This document shows, piece by piece, positions 1 through 7,782 of a DNA stretch of 40,594 nt. The stretch covers positions 1 through 40,594 of the forward strand of contig SYOX01000136.1 in NCBI GenBank assembly GCA_005804885.1. Direction: 5' to 3'. Under the pieces are notes generated by a model. The model saw only the letters and a program-made list of their open reading frames with translations, did not search any database and had not been told where the DNA came from. The position numbers and the translations under genes are program-made. Numbering within the stretch: the stretch's first letter is position 1; each line of letters starts with the position of its first letter. The DNA comes from Pseudomonadota bacterium (GTDB lineage: Bacteria; Myxococcota_A; Bradymonadia; Bradymonadales; GCA-2716585).

Positions 1-177
1 CGAGCCTCCGGGCTGCGCGCCTTCGGCGGCGCGCTGCGGGGCCGCGCCCAGGGCGGCCTCAAGGGCGGCGCTCGCCGCGGCGGCGTCGAGCCCGACGGCC
101 TCCTGTGTGTGACCCTGGCAGGCGGCCGCGCACGCGACCGCCAGACACAGCCCAAGTGCAGGGAAGTGCTTGATCAT
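1..177 (-). CDS. Lipoprotein N-terminus, cut by the window edge
   Basis: This leftward reading frame starts at the ATG at 177-175 and runs off the left end, so only 59 residues are visible. A strong ribosome-binding site (GAGGAGAGG) lies just upstream of the ATG. The N-terminus is a short lipoprotein signal peptide: MIKHF, a hydrophobic stretch, and a lipobox-like segment ending at Cys (AVACAAAC). An Ala-rich segment follows. No domain is visible, so the function is unknown. It is leftward, 30 bp downstream of the alkaline-phosphatase-like gene, and may share its transcript. Confidence 0.6.
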   Translation of the reverse strand, partial: MIKHFPALGLCLAVACAAACQGHTQEAVGLDAAAASAALEAALGAAPQRAAEGAQPGGS

Positions 178-207
178 GATGCCTCTCCTCGGTTTCCAGA
201 CGACCTC

Positions 208-1827
208 TCAGACGCCTTGGACACCGGGATCTGACGAAGGTTCTTTGAGGGGCGCAGGAGGGCGGGAGAAGGCGCGCAGGCCAAAGAAGATGCCGTCGTA
301 GAAGATCAGCGTCGCCAGGAAGATCACCGCGTAGCTCTCGACCGGGGCCGGCAGCTGCCGCATGTCGATCCCGGCCCAGGCCGACGCCAGCGCGTAGGGG
401 AGGCCAAAGAGCAGCGCCGTGGCCCAGGCCTCCTCGACCCGACGATCGGCCCGCGCGATCCACACCGCCGCCGCCGTCGCCAACACCCCCACCGCGCTCA
501 ACTCGATGATGAAGGCCGCCTCGCCGCGCGGGATGCTCCACGTCATCGGGTAGCCCAGCGCCCAGTGGCCCAGCCCGAAGAGGCCGCTGTAGACCACACC
601 CGGCAAGAAGTCCCGCGCCCGCAGCCGCAAGACCCCGCCCCCATGCAGCGCCGCCGCCAGGAGCCCGATCAGGAGGCACACCAGCGCCCCGATCAGCAGC
701 CGCCCCCTGGCGCCCTCGACGAAGCGCGCCCGGTCCTGGGCGTCCTGCGCGGCGGCCCTCTCCATCCCCTTGTAATCAGGAGGTTTTTCGGCCGCCTCGG
801 CGCCAACCAGGGCGAGCGCCGGGTCGAGGGCGTCGACCATCGGGACGCCGAAGGCCCCGGAGGGCGCGGCGATCCCGAGCGCGGCGGCCACAGTCGGGGC
901 GAAGTCGCGCATGGGGGCCGCGCCGCCGCGCCCCCCGCCCTTGACGAAGGGGCGCCCGAAGGCGACGAAGGCCGCCGTGACCACCTCGGGCTCGTCGCCG
1001 CCGTGGCCGCCCGCGTCGAGGTGGCCGTGATCGGAGACGACCACGAGGGCGTCCCGCGCCGGATCGAGGCGCTCCAGCAGCGCGCCGACGCGGGCGTCGG
1101 CCTGCGCGACGGCCTCGGCGTACTGCTCAGAGGCCGCGCCGTGCTGGTGCCCCGCCCTGTCCACCGCCTCGAAGTAGAGCCACGACAGCCGCCTCCCCTC
1201 GCCTGCGCCCGCCTCTGCCCAGCCCCCGGCGGTGAAGTCGCGCGTCGGGCGCATCAGGAGGACGAAGTCGTCCAGCTCCTCGCCGTCGATGAAGACGTCG
1301 ATCCCGGCGGCGTCGGCGCGCTGGGACAGGGAGTCCAGCGGCACCCAGGGCTGGGTGTCGTTGAGCCGGACCCCGCTGTAGAGCGGCGTGACGCCCGTGG
1401 CCAGCGTCGTCGCCCCGGCGTAGGTCATCGAGGGGAAGTCCGCGATCAAGGCCCTCGACGCTCCCATCGAGGCCATCCGGCTCAGGTGGGGCATCCGGGG
1501 GACGAAGTCGGCGCGCAGGCCGTCGATGAAGAGGACGTGGAGGCTCCGGGCCGCGCCCCCCGACGCGCCGATCCCACCGGCGAGGGCGGAGGGCGGCGCG
1601 GCGGTCCCCGGCGTGGAGGCTTGCGGCGCGGCCAGCGAGGGCGGAGGGGGCGACGGCGCCGAGATCGCCGAGGTCGGCGGCGTGAGGTCCGGGCTCGACG
1701 GGGGCGCCAGGACCTCGTCGGTGGTCAGGCGCTCCAGGTAGAGGAAGCGGCCATGGGCCTGCCCGAGGTAGCCCGTCAGGACCGTGATGATCCCGACGGC
1801 GATGGCTTTGACCCGCTCACGCCGCAT
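208..1827 (-). CDS. Membrane-anchored alkaline-phosphatase-superfamily enzyme
   Basis: The 539-residue protein has the metal and nucleophile motifs of the alkaline phosphatase / nucleotide pyrophosphatase fold. These are an IDGLRAD segment (Asp at about 102), SMTYAG with a candidate Thr nucleophile near 135, DRAGHQHG near 223-230, and SDHGH near 265-269 followed by a GGHGGDE stretch. An N-terminal hydrophobic segment (about 7-24) is followed by a Pro/Ala/Ser-rich linker (41-85), and about five hydrophobic helices lie at the C-terminus (roughly 377-515), so the catalytic domain probably faces the periplasm. The family hydrolyses phosphodiesters or phosphomonoesters, or transfers phospho-groups in the envelope; the substrate here cannot be told. 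The ATG at 1827 is preceded by GGGGAGGTGGG, a clear ribosome-binding site. Confidence 0.8.
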   Translation of the reverse strand: MRRERVKAIAVGIITVLTGYLGQAHGRFLYLERLTTDEVLAPPSSPDLTPPTSAISAPSPPPPSLAAPQASTPGTAAPPSALAGGIGASGGAARSLHVLFIDGLRADFVPRMPHLSRMASMGASRALIADFPSMTYAGATTLATGVTPLYSGVRLNDTQPWVPLDSLSQRADAAGIDVFIDGEELDDFVLLMRPTRDFTAGGWAEAGAGEGRRLSWLYFEAVDRAGHQHGAASEQYAEAVAQADARVGALLERLDPARDALVVVSDHGHLDAGGHGGDEPEVVTAAFVAFGRPFVKGGGRGGAAPMRDFAPTVAAALGIAAPSGAFGVPMVDALDPALALVGAEAAEKPPDYKGMERAAAQDAQDRARFVEGARGRLLIGALVCLLIGLLAAALHGGGVLRLRARDFLPGVVYSGLFGLGHWALGYPMTWSIPRGEAAFIIELSAVGVLATAAAVWIARADRRVEEAWATALLFGLPYALASAWAGIDMRQLPAPVESYAVIFLATLIFYDGIFFGLRAFSRPPAPLKEPSSDPGVQGV

Positions 1828-1831
1828 CCCA

Positions 1832-1853
1832 CCTCCCCTTCACGGCAGGGAGG
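1832..1853 (-). promoter_or_regulatory. Hairpin that buries the ribosome-binding site of the phosphatase gene
   Basis: CCTCCC (1848-1853 on the minus strand) can pair with GGGAGG (1832-1837), with a 10-nt loop. The 3' arm contains the Shine-Dalgarno sequence of the gene starting at 1827. The arm composition resembles the C-rich/G-rich hairpins around 27100-27490, so this may be a REP-like repeat rather than a dedicated switch. Confidence 0.35.
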
Positions 1854-1892
1854 ATGGGGCGGCGGCGTCAGAAATGCAAACTCGCCTGGGGC

Positions 1893-1938
1893 AAGAAAAA
1901 GAAGAGCCCCGGTCTCCCATAAGTGTGAGGTCCGGGGC
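1893..1938 (-). terminator. Intrinsic terminator after the six-Cys-repeat lipoprotein
   Basis: On the minus strand a perfect 7-bp stem (GCCCCGG at 1938-1932, CCGGGGC at 1912-1906) with a 19-nt loop is followed directly by the T-rich tract TCTTCTTTTTCTT. This is a textbook rho-independent terminator about 60 bp past the stop codon at 2000. Confidence 0.75.
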
Positions 1939-1999
1939 ATCCGCTTGTTAAATCCGGGGGGTCGCGGGAACCTCCCGGTCTTGCAGGCACACTCGAAAA

Positions 2000-2905
2000 T
2001 CAGGGGCGGGGGGCGGGGGCCTCCTCGCAGCGGTCGATGCACTGGCCGTGGAAGGTCCGAGCGCGGGTGGCGCAGTCGCTCTCCGCGTGGCCGTCGGCGA
2101 CGCAATCGGCCAGGAGCTGGCGGGCCCGCAGGCCGCAGCCGTCCTCGCAGGAGGGCGGGGGCTCGGGGCGCTCCTCGGGCGCAGGGCGCTCGGTGTCGTC
2201 CTCGGGCGCGGGGCGGTCGCCGGGCGCGGGGGGCTCGGTGTCATCGCCAGGCGCGGGGCGCTCCGAGGGGGCGCAATGCTCTTCCATGCAGGCGGCGGCG
2301 CCGTGGCGAGCGCGCAGGCGGCAGGCCTCGGGGTCGTGGCCCTCGTCGACGCATTGGTCAGCGGCGGCGCGGGCGCCCTCGATGCAGCGGTCCTCGCACT
2401 CGACGTTGTCCTGGCAGCGGGCCTCGGCGCAGCGCAGGGTCAAGCCGTGGGCGACGCGGGCGCATCGGACGCGCTCGCCGCCGGCCTCGGAGCAGCGGCG
2501 GAAGGCGCGGCGGCCGAGGTTCTGGCAGCGGTCCTCGCAGGAGGCCTCTTCGCCGCCGCAATGGTCCTGGGCGCAGTTGCGGGCGAGGTTTCGGGCGTAG
2601 TCCCCGCAGGCCTCGCGGTCACGGCCGCTGTCGACGCACTGGGTAAAGGCGGCCCGGGCGCCGGCCTTGCAGCGGTCCAGGCAGGTCGGCCCGTCGCCCT
2701 CGCCCTCGGGCGGCAGGCGGTCGCCTTCGCCCTCGCGGTCGGGGGCGTCGCGGTCGGGGGCGTCCTGCTCGGGGGCGTCGCCGAGGCTGGCGCCCTCGAC
2801 GGTGTTGAGATCGGCGGTGGGGGTCTGGTCCTGGACGCAGGCCAGCATGCTGAGGCAGCAGCAGGCCAGGGCGGTCGTGATCGAGAGTCTGCGTGCGTGT
2901 GTCAT
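2000..2905 (-). CDS. Secreted lipoprotein with four tandem six-cysteine repeats
   Basis: The 301-residue protein begins with a lipoprotein signal peptide whose lipobox ends at Cys23 (LSMLAC). An acidic linker follows, and then four repeats of about 42 residues at 75-116, 123-164, 170-211 and 253-293. The first three have cysteines spaced C-x3-C-x10-C-x9-C-x10-C-x4-C; the fourth differs only by x3 at the last step. Conserved CEDRC/CLDRC starts each unit. A Pro/Glu/Asp-rich linker separates repeats three and four. The even cysteine count suggests three disulfides per unit and an outer-membrane or surface location. I do not recognise the family. The ATG at 2905 follows AAGGAGAC at good spacing, and a strong terminator follows the gene. 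Confidence 0.8.
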   Translation of the reverse strand: MTHARRLSITTALACCCLSMLACVQDQTPTADLNTVEGASLGDAPEQDAPDRDAPDREGEGDRLPPEGEGDGPTCLDRCKAGARAAFTQCVDSGRDREACGDYARNLARNCAQDHCGGEEASCEDRCQNLGRRAFRRCSEAGGERVRCARVAHGLTLRCAEARCQDNVECEDRCIEGARAAADQCVDEGHDPEACRLRARHGAAACMEEHCAPSERPAPGDDTEPPAPGDRPAPEDDTERPAPEERPEPPPSCEDGCGLRARQLLADCVADGHAESDCATRARTFHGQCIDRCEEAPAPRP

Positions 2906-3035
2906 CTTCGTTGTCTCCTTGATATCTCGGCTGCGCGCCGCGAGCGGTTGGCGCAGGAAGTGTCCAGGCCCGTGGGGTTGGCGTCCCCACCCTCGATGTC
3001 TGGCAATCTAGCCCGGATCGTCGAGGGCCGGGAGA

Positions 3036-3049
3036 TGTCCAAATGGACA
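3036..3049. promoter_or_regulatory. 14-bp palindrome in a divergent intergenic region, possible operator
   Basis: TGTCCA-AA-TGGACA is a perfect 6-bp inverted repeat with a 2-bp centre. It lies between the divergent genes starting at 2905 (leftward) and 3180 (rightward). The rest of 2906-3179 shows no gene. Its position suits a shared operator, but no regulator is identified. Confidence 0.35.
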
Positions 3050-3179
3050 CCCCCTCGGGGTGGCCTGATTGGACCATCGGGCGGATCGCTCTGGGGCTGG
3101 AGGCGTTGGGTCGGCCGGGTCGGCCGTGTTAGGTTGCTGCGTCGCGCCGCTTGGCGCAGACCCGCTCAGGAGCACGCCG

Positions 3180-4337
3180 ATGCCCGAGGCCCAGGGCCCC
3201 ACGGACCACTTGATCTACATCATCCCCGGCTTCTTCGGCTTCACGAACCTCGGCGAGGTGGGGTACTGGGAGCATGTGCGGGTGCTGCTGCCCGAGCTCT
3301 TCGAGCAGGAGGGGCTCAGAGCGCAGGCCTACTTCACGGAGGCGTCGCCGACGGCGTCCCTGCACCGCAGGACGGTGGCGCTGCTGGAGTCGATCGCGGC
3401 GACGGTCAAGGATCCGGAGCGGGTGGAGATCCACTTGATCGGCCACTCGACGGGGGGGCTGGACGCGCGGCTGCTGACGACGCCGGGGGTGTGCCTGCGC
3501 ACGAGCATCGACGTGGAGCGCTACGCGAGCCGGGTCAAGACGGTGGTGTCGATCGCGACGCCGCATTACGGCGCGCCGATGGCGGGGGTCTTCACCAGCT
3601 TGATGGGGCAGCGGCTCCTGCAGGTGCTCTCTCTGGCGACGATCTACATTACGCGCTTTGGGGCGTTGCCGGTGTCGATCCTGGCGAGGTTGGCGGGGCT
3701 GCTGGCGATCCCGCAGGGGAGCACGCGGCTGGGGCGGACGATCCTGGATCAGATGTTTTCTCAACTGTTGAGCGACTTTACGCCGGATCGTCGCGCGCAG
3801 ATCAAGGACTTCTTCGCCGAGGTCGGCAACGATCAGTCGCTGCTGCCGCAGCTCGCGCCGCAGTGCATGGACCTGTTCAACGCGACGACGGTGGACAGGC
3901 CGACGACGCGCTACGGCTCGGTGGTCACGCGGGCCAACCCGCCGGGGGTGCGCTCGACGCTCTCGACGGGGATGGCGCCCTACGCGCAGGCCATGCACAC
4001 GCTCTACCACGCGCTGCACAAGATCGCCGGGGTGCTCGACGAGGCGCACCGGCCGGCGCTGACGGACGTGCAGATCGCGGCGCTGCACCGGGGCTACCCG
4101 CTGGACGACTGGATGGAGTCCAACGACGGGGTCGTGCCGACGGCCTCGCAGATCCGCGGCGAGGTGATCCACACCGCCAACGCCGACCACCACGACATCA
4201 TCGGGCACTTCCGCGACAGCCGCCACGACCCGCCCCACTTCGACTGGCTCGTGACCGGCTCGAACTTCGATCGCCACAGCTTCGAACTGGCCTGGAGCGA
4301 CATCGTCCGCTTCGTCGCCCGCCACCCCGCCCGCTGA
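3180..4337 (+). CDS. Alpha/beta-hydrolase lipase/esterase
   Basis: The 385-residue protein opens with a strand-turn typical of the fold (LIYIIPGFFGF, residues 11-21). It contains the nucleophile elbow GHSTGG (Ser at about 90) in the context IHLIGHSTGGLDARL, which is typical of triacylglycerol lipases. The segment SIATPHYGAPMAG is the usual lid-adjacent strand (T/S-P-H-x-G-x-P). The C-terminal region has His-rich NADHHDIIGHF, a likely source of the catalytic His. There is no obvious signal peptide with this start. The ATG at 3180 was chosen because AGGAG lies 8 nt upstream and homology-like sequence begins there; the frame is open further upstream, but that part is low-complexity. The substrate is unknown. 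Confidence 0.8.
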   Translation: MPEAQGPTDHLIYIIPGFFGFTNLGEVGYWEHVRVLLPELFEQEGLRAQAYFTEASPTASLHRRTVALLESIAATVKDPERVEIHLIGHSTGGLDARLLTTPGVCLRTSIDVERYASRVKTVVSIATPHYGAPMAGVFTSLMGQRLLQVLSLATIYITRFGALPVSILARLAGLLAIPQGSTRLGRTILDQMFSQLLSDFTPDRRAQIKDFFAEVGNDQSLLPQLAPQCMDLFNATTVDRPTTRYGSVVTRANPPGVRSTLSTGMAPYAQAMHTLYHALHKIAGVLDEAHRPALTDVQIAALHRGYPLDDWMESNDGVVPTASQIRGEVIHTANADHHDIIGHFRDSRHDPPHFDWLVTGSNFDRHSFELAWSDIVRFVARHPAR

Positions 4338-4406
4338 GGTGATTTTTCGCCCTCTGGCCCTCATCGGCCTTGACATGCCCGTCGCTCGTGCAGAAATAGT
4401 CGCCAC

Positions 4407-4422
4407 GACTCTTTATGGAGTC
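4407..4422. promoter_or_regulatory. Inverted repeat upstream of the nicotinamidase-like gene
   Basis: GACTC-N6-GAGTC lies 111 bp upstream of the hydrolase start at 4533, in a locally AT-richer stretch. A TTGACA hexamer follows at 4437-4442, but I see no matching -10. It could be an operator, for example for the NrtR-like regulator encoded nearby; this is inference only. Confidence 0.25.
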
Positions 4423-4532
4423 ACAAACACTCTAACTTGACAAGCTCGTCGCGACAGGCGCGCCCGACTGGACACCGCCAGCCCCGCGTGACAACGATGT
4501 CCTCGACGCTTTCTGAAGAAAGGAGGTCCGCC

Positions 4533-5513
4533 ATGAGCCTCGCCCTGCCCAGCTTCTACGATCCCGACGCGGTCGGGTCGGTCTACATCGAGCGCGCCGC
4601 CGTCGTTGCGGCCGAGGCGGTCGAGGCGAGGGGGCGGCTCGGGCTGCGCCCGGCGGCCGAGGACAGGGTGCGCGTGGCGGCCTTCGGGATCGACTGCCAG
4701 GTGGGCTTCTGCGTGCCGGGCGCGAGCCTCTTCGTGCCGGGCGCCGTCGAGGACAGCGCGCGGGCGCTCTCGTGGATCTATGGCAACCTGGATCGGATCA
4801 CGAGCCTGATCTTCTCGCTCGACACCCACGCCGTCCACCAGATCTTCCACCCGGCCTTCTGGGTCGACGCCGAGGGCCGCCACCCCGCGCCGCTGACGAC
4901 GATCTCGGCCCAGGACGTGCGAGGAGGCCGCTTCAAGCCCGTCGAGGCCAGCGTCGAGGTCTGCCTGGAGTACTGCCAGCGCCTCGAAGACAGCGGCCGC
5001 TACGTCCTGACGATCTGGCCCTGGCACACGCTGCTGGGGGGCGTCAGCCACGCCCTGGTCCCGGCGATGATGGAGGCCTCGATCTACCACGGCGTCGCCC
5101 GCCGCCAGCCGACCCGCTTCGAACTCAAGGGCGCGCACCCGCTGACCGAGAACTACTCGGTCCTCTCGCCGGAGGTCACCGAGCTCGGCGGCCAGCGCGT
5201 CGGGGCCTTCAACGAGGGCCTCTTCGAAGCGCTGATGTCCCACGATCGGGTCTACGTCTTCGGGCAGGCCAGCTCGCACTGCGTCCTGTCGACCCTGCGC
5301 GACCTGCACGACCGGATCCTGTCCACGGACCCCGCGCTCGTCGACCGGGTCTACGTCCTGCAGGACGCCATGAGCCCCGTCCCGGCCCCGCCGCTGGACC
5401 CGCTGCCGCCCTCGCTCGACTTCCCCGCGCTGGCCGCTCGGGGCCTCGAGGCGCTGGCCGAGGCGGGCTTCCACCTCGTCAAGACGACCGATCCGCTGGA
5501 TCTGGGCCGCTGA
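4533..5513 (+). CDS. Nicotinamidase/isochorismatase-like cysteine hydrolase
   Basis: The 326-residue protein carries the catalytic triad of the isochorismatase-like cysteine hydrolases: Asp54 in FGIDCQVGF, Lys199 in the segment ELKGAHPLTENYS, and Cys250 in GQASSHCVL. The DTHAVHQIFHP segment (Asp97, His99) and the IWPWH segment (about 161-165) match the metal-binding and following motifs of nicotinamidases. It is longer than PncA (about 210 residues), with insertions between motifs. It probably deamidates nicotinamide or a related amide in the cytoplasm. The adjacent NrtR-like regulator, a family that controls NAD genes, supports an NAD-salvage role. The ATG at 4533 has AAAGGAGG at ideal spacing; the frame is open upstream to 4437. 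An exact substrate cannot be assigned from sequence. Confidence 0.8.
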   Translation: MSLALPSFYDPDAVGSVYIERAAVVAAEAVEARGRLGLRPAAEDRVRVAAFGIDCQVGFCVPGASLFVPGAVEDSARALSWIYGNLDRITSLIFSLDTHAVHQIFHPAFWVDAEGRHPAPLTTISAQDVRGGRFKPVEASVEVCLEYCQRLEDSGRYVLTIWPWHTLLGGVSHALVPAMMEASIYHGVARRQPTRFELKGAHPLTENYSVLSPEVTELGGQRVGAFNEGLFEALMSHDRVYVFGQASSHCVLSTLRDLHDRILSTDPALVDRVYVLQDAMSPVPAPPLDPLPPSLDFPALAARGLEALAEAGFHLVKTTDPLDLGR

Positions 5514-5518
5514 CCCGA

Positions 5519-5563
5519 GCGCCCATCCGCCGAGGGCTCGATCCACCCTCGCCGGATGGGCGC
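5519..5563 (+). terminator. Long hairpin directly after the hydrolase gene
   Basis: GCGCCCATCCG (5519-5529) pairs perfectly with CGGATGGGCGC (5553-5563). Inside it CGAGGG (5531-5536) pairs with CCCTCG (5546-5551), giving a stem of about 17 bp with one mismatch. No T-tract follows. It starts 6 bp after the stop codon, so a transcription-end or mRNA 3'-stabilising role is likely. Confidence 0.55.
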
Positions 5564-6028
5564 CAGGCCGGGATCGTCGTCTGGAGCAGGCGCTCACTTC
5601 TTGATTCTGGCGGTTCTCATGAGGCTCGGCCCCGAACCCTGGGGCCGCAGGTTCCATGAAACGCGACGCGACAACTGCGCCAGAAGCCGGTGAGGGCCTC
5701 CTCGACGCGACGATCCCGGGTGCCGCAGGGCGGTCATACCCAATCATACGGAGCCATGCTCAAGCCACTTACATTTCAGGCCACCAGGATGCCCAAGATG
5801 AAAGTGCTTCAAACGTGGTTCCGTACCACAGACGAAGGGCTTGCTTTGTGGGCGAGGACAGGGGGATGGCCTGGGCCTGGGCGAGGCTGGTGCACCGCAC
5901 CGCCGAGTGATGGCACAGGCTCAGGGCGCCGCCTGGACCGCCCACAACGTGGGTCTCTCGGCTGTGGTCGGGTATCACTTGCGAAGCATCTCTCTGGTGC
6001 ACGATAGTGCCAGGGAGGGAGGAGCGCG
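5564..6028. other. 465-bp intergenic region with no convincing gene
   Basis: The only frames here are short (84 and 105 codons rightward, 77 leftward). They overlap each other in conflicting frames, lack good ribosome-binding sites and resemble nothing known. A second hairpin without a T-tract is present (CGGCCCC 5627-5633 pairing with GGGGCCG 5641-5647). The stretch 5740-5830 is less GC-rich than its surroundings. The right end holds the likely promoter of the Nudix regulator. Confidence 0.5.
5979..6008 (+). promoter_or_regulatory. Possible promoter of the NrtR-like gene
   Basis: TTGCGA (5979-5984) and GATAGT (6003-6008) are separated by 18 bp and lie 20 bp before the start codon. The match to the vegetative consensus is only moderate. 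Confidence 0.3.
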
Positions 6029-6730
6029 ATGACGGACATCAGCCGCTATCCGCGGCCCGCCGTGGCCGTGGATCTGGTCATCTTCACCATCCAGGACGCG
6101 GATCTGAGGCTGCTGCTGATCGAGCGCGATCGGCCGCCCTTCAAGGGGCGCTGGACCTTGCCGGGGGGCTTCGTGCGCGTCGGCCAGGGCGAGGATCAGG
6201 GCGAGGATCTGGAGGTGGCCGCGGCCCGCGAGCTGGCCGAGGAGACGGGGCTGCCGCGCGGCTCGGTGTACCTCGAACAGCTCGGCGCCTTCGGCAAGGC
6301 CGGGCGCGACCCTCGGCTCAGGGTCATCAGCGTCGCCTGGTTCGCGCTCGTCAAGCCGGAGCTGGCGCCCTTCGTCCGCGCCGGCGGCGACGCCTCTGGC
6401 GCGGCGTGGTTCTCGGCCGCGGCCCTCGACCCGGACGCGCTGGCCTTTGATCACGCCGAGATCCTGCGCGCGGCGCTGGCGCGCGTGCGCCGGGAGCTGC
6501 ACCGCGGCCCCATCGCCTTCGAGCTGGTCCCCGAGGCCTTCTCCATCGCGGAGCTGCGCGCGGTCTTCGAGGTCATCCTCGGCGAGCGGCTCGACCCGGG
6601 CAACTTCAGGCGGCGCGTGCTGCGGATGATCGACGATGGGGTCCTTGAGCAGGCCCCCGGCAAGCGGATCACGGCCTCGAAGCCCGCCCGGGTCTACCGC
6701 TTCGTCAGGGAGCCCGCGGGGGGAGCTTGA
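6029..6730 (+). CDS. nrtR: NrtR-type Nudix transcriptional regulator
   Basis: The 233-residue protein has an N-terminal Nudix domain (about 10-150) and a C-terminal winged-helix region (about 155-228, containing FELVPEAFSIAELRAVFE and FRRRVLRMIDDGVLE). This architecture defines NrtR, which senses ADP-ribose and represses NAD biosynthesis or salvage genes. The Nudix box runs from GGFVRVG (46-52) to RELAEETGL (67-75). It is interrupted by a QGED-QGED duplication (53-60) made by a perfect 12-bp tandem repeat at 6185-6208, which stretches the canonical G-x5-E spacing and may abolish catalysis. The gene has a strong ribosome-binding site (GGGAGGAGC) and ends 2 bp before the PI-PLC-like gene. The nicotinamidase-like gene upstream is a plausible target. 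A plain Nudix hydrolase is the alternative. Confidence 0.75.
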   Translation: MTDISRYPRPAVAVDLVIFTIQDADLRLLLIERDRPPFKGRWTLPGGFVRVGQGEDQGEDLEVAAARELAEETGLPRGSVYLEQLGAFGKAGRDPRLRVISVAWFALVKPELAPFVRAGGDASGAAWFSAAALDPDALAFDHAEILRAALARVRRELHRGPIAFELVPEAFSIAELRAVFEVILGERLDPGNFRRRVLRMIDDGVLEQAPGKRITASKPARVYRFVREPAGGA

Positions 6731-6732
6731 GC

Positions 6733-7665
6733 ATGCCTGAATCACGACCCATCTCCTTGTTCTTGCTGGTGTTTCTATGCTCGGGCTGCGGGGATGGGGC
6801 GGAGGTCGGGGCCTTGGGCGAGGAGCCCGGCGACGCGGGGGACATCGACGGGGGGGGCGAGGAGGCGGGGGAGGCTTACCGGTGGGCGCCCGAGGAGGGC
6901 GGGTGCAATGGCCGGGTCGCGCTGTGCGATCGTCGGTACGACGAGGTGGCCACCGTCACGACGCACAACGCGATGGCGAGCGAGGCGCGCGGCTTCTTCG
7001 GCCCGAACCAGCGCGAGAGCATCACGGACCAGCTCCTGGGGGGGGTGCGCGGGTTGATGCTGGACACCCACGACGACGAGGGGGTCGCCTCGCTCTGCCA
7101 CGGGGTCTGTCTGGCGGGGCGGCAGCCGCTGGTCGAGGGCCTGGGGGAGATCCGGGCCTTCCTGGACGCGAACCCGCGCGAGGTGGTGACGATCATCTTC
7201 GAGAGCGGGATAGGCCCCGAGTTGACGTTGGCGGCCATGGAAGAGAGCGGCCTGATGGCCGAGGTCTACGCGCACGCGGGGGGGAGCTGGCCGACGCTGG
7301 GGTCGATGATCGAGCGCGGCGAGCGGCTGGTGTTGTTCACCGACAGCGGGGGGCAGATCGAGGGGCCCTACCTCGACGTGTGGGCGCACGCCTGGGAGAC
7401 GCATTACAGCGCGCGGACGGCGGCGGACTTCAGCTGCGCGATCAACCGGGGCTCGATGGGCAACGCGCTCTTCATCTTCAACCACTTTTTGACCAACCCG
7501 ATCGGGCGGGCGGATCTGGCCGAGCGGGTCAACCACAACCCGCTCTTGATCGATCGGGTGCGGGGGTGTCAGGAGGAGGCGGGTCGGCGGGCGAACTTCA
7601 TCACGGTGGACTTCTACTCGATCGGGGACGTGCTGGAGGTCGTCGACGCGCTCAACGCGGACTGA
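6733..7665 (+). CDS. PI-PLC X-domain-like secreted lipoprotein
   Basis: The 310-residue protein begins with a lipoprotein signal peptide (hydrophobic 8-15, lipobox-like LCSGC) and an acidic Gly/Glu linker. A domain resembling the catalytic X domain of phosphatidylinositol-specific phospholipase C follows. THNAM (His78) and the LCHG segment (His123) provide the two His residues expected for acid-base catalysis. DQLLGGVRGLMLDTHD (about 99-114) is the conserved strand with the family Asp, and REVVTIIFE follows. It probably cleaves phosphodiester head groups outside the cytoplasm; the lipid is unknown. The ATG at 6733 lies 2 bp after the nrtR stop, so the two are probably co-transcribed. A TTG at 6727 is an alternative start overlapping that stop. 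Confidence 0.75.
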   Translation: MPESRPISLFLLVFLCSGCGDGAEVGALGEEPGDAGDIDGGGEEAGEAYRWAPEEGGCNGRVALCDRRYDEVATVTTHNAMASEARGFFGPNQRESITDQLLGGVRGLMLDTHDDEGVASLCHGVCLAGRQPLVEGLGEIRAFLDANPREVVTIIFESGIGPELTLAAMEESGLMAEVYAHAGGSWPTLGSMIERGERLVLFTDSGGQIEGPYLDVWAHAWETHYSARTAADFSCAINRGSMGNALFIFNHFLTNPIGRADLAERVNHNPLLIDRVRGCQEEAGRRANFITVDFYSIGDVLEVVDALNAD

Positions 7666-7782
7666 GCATTGGGGGACTGGTGCCGCCGTCGGGCCGGGTT
7701 TGTGCGTCAAGGGTCTCGCAGGGTCGCTCGATCGCGCTGGCGGCGTGGCTCAAGAAGTGCGAGAGGGGGGAGGTCGGGGGGG

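Noticed and set aside
565..2646. 693-codon rightward frame opposite the phosphatase and lipoprotein genes
   Set aside because: It has low-complexity Arg/Gly/Pro composition from antisense of GC-rich coding sequence; the opposite strand has recognisable domains and ribosome-binding sites.
5656..6007. Small overlapping frames between the hydrolase and the Nudix regulator
   Set aside because: Frames conflict with each other, lack ribosome-binding sites and show no recognisable sequence.
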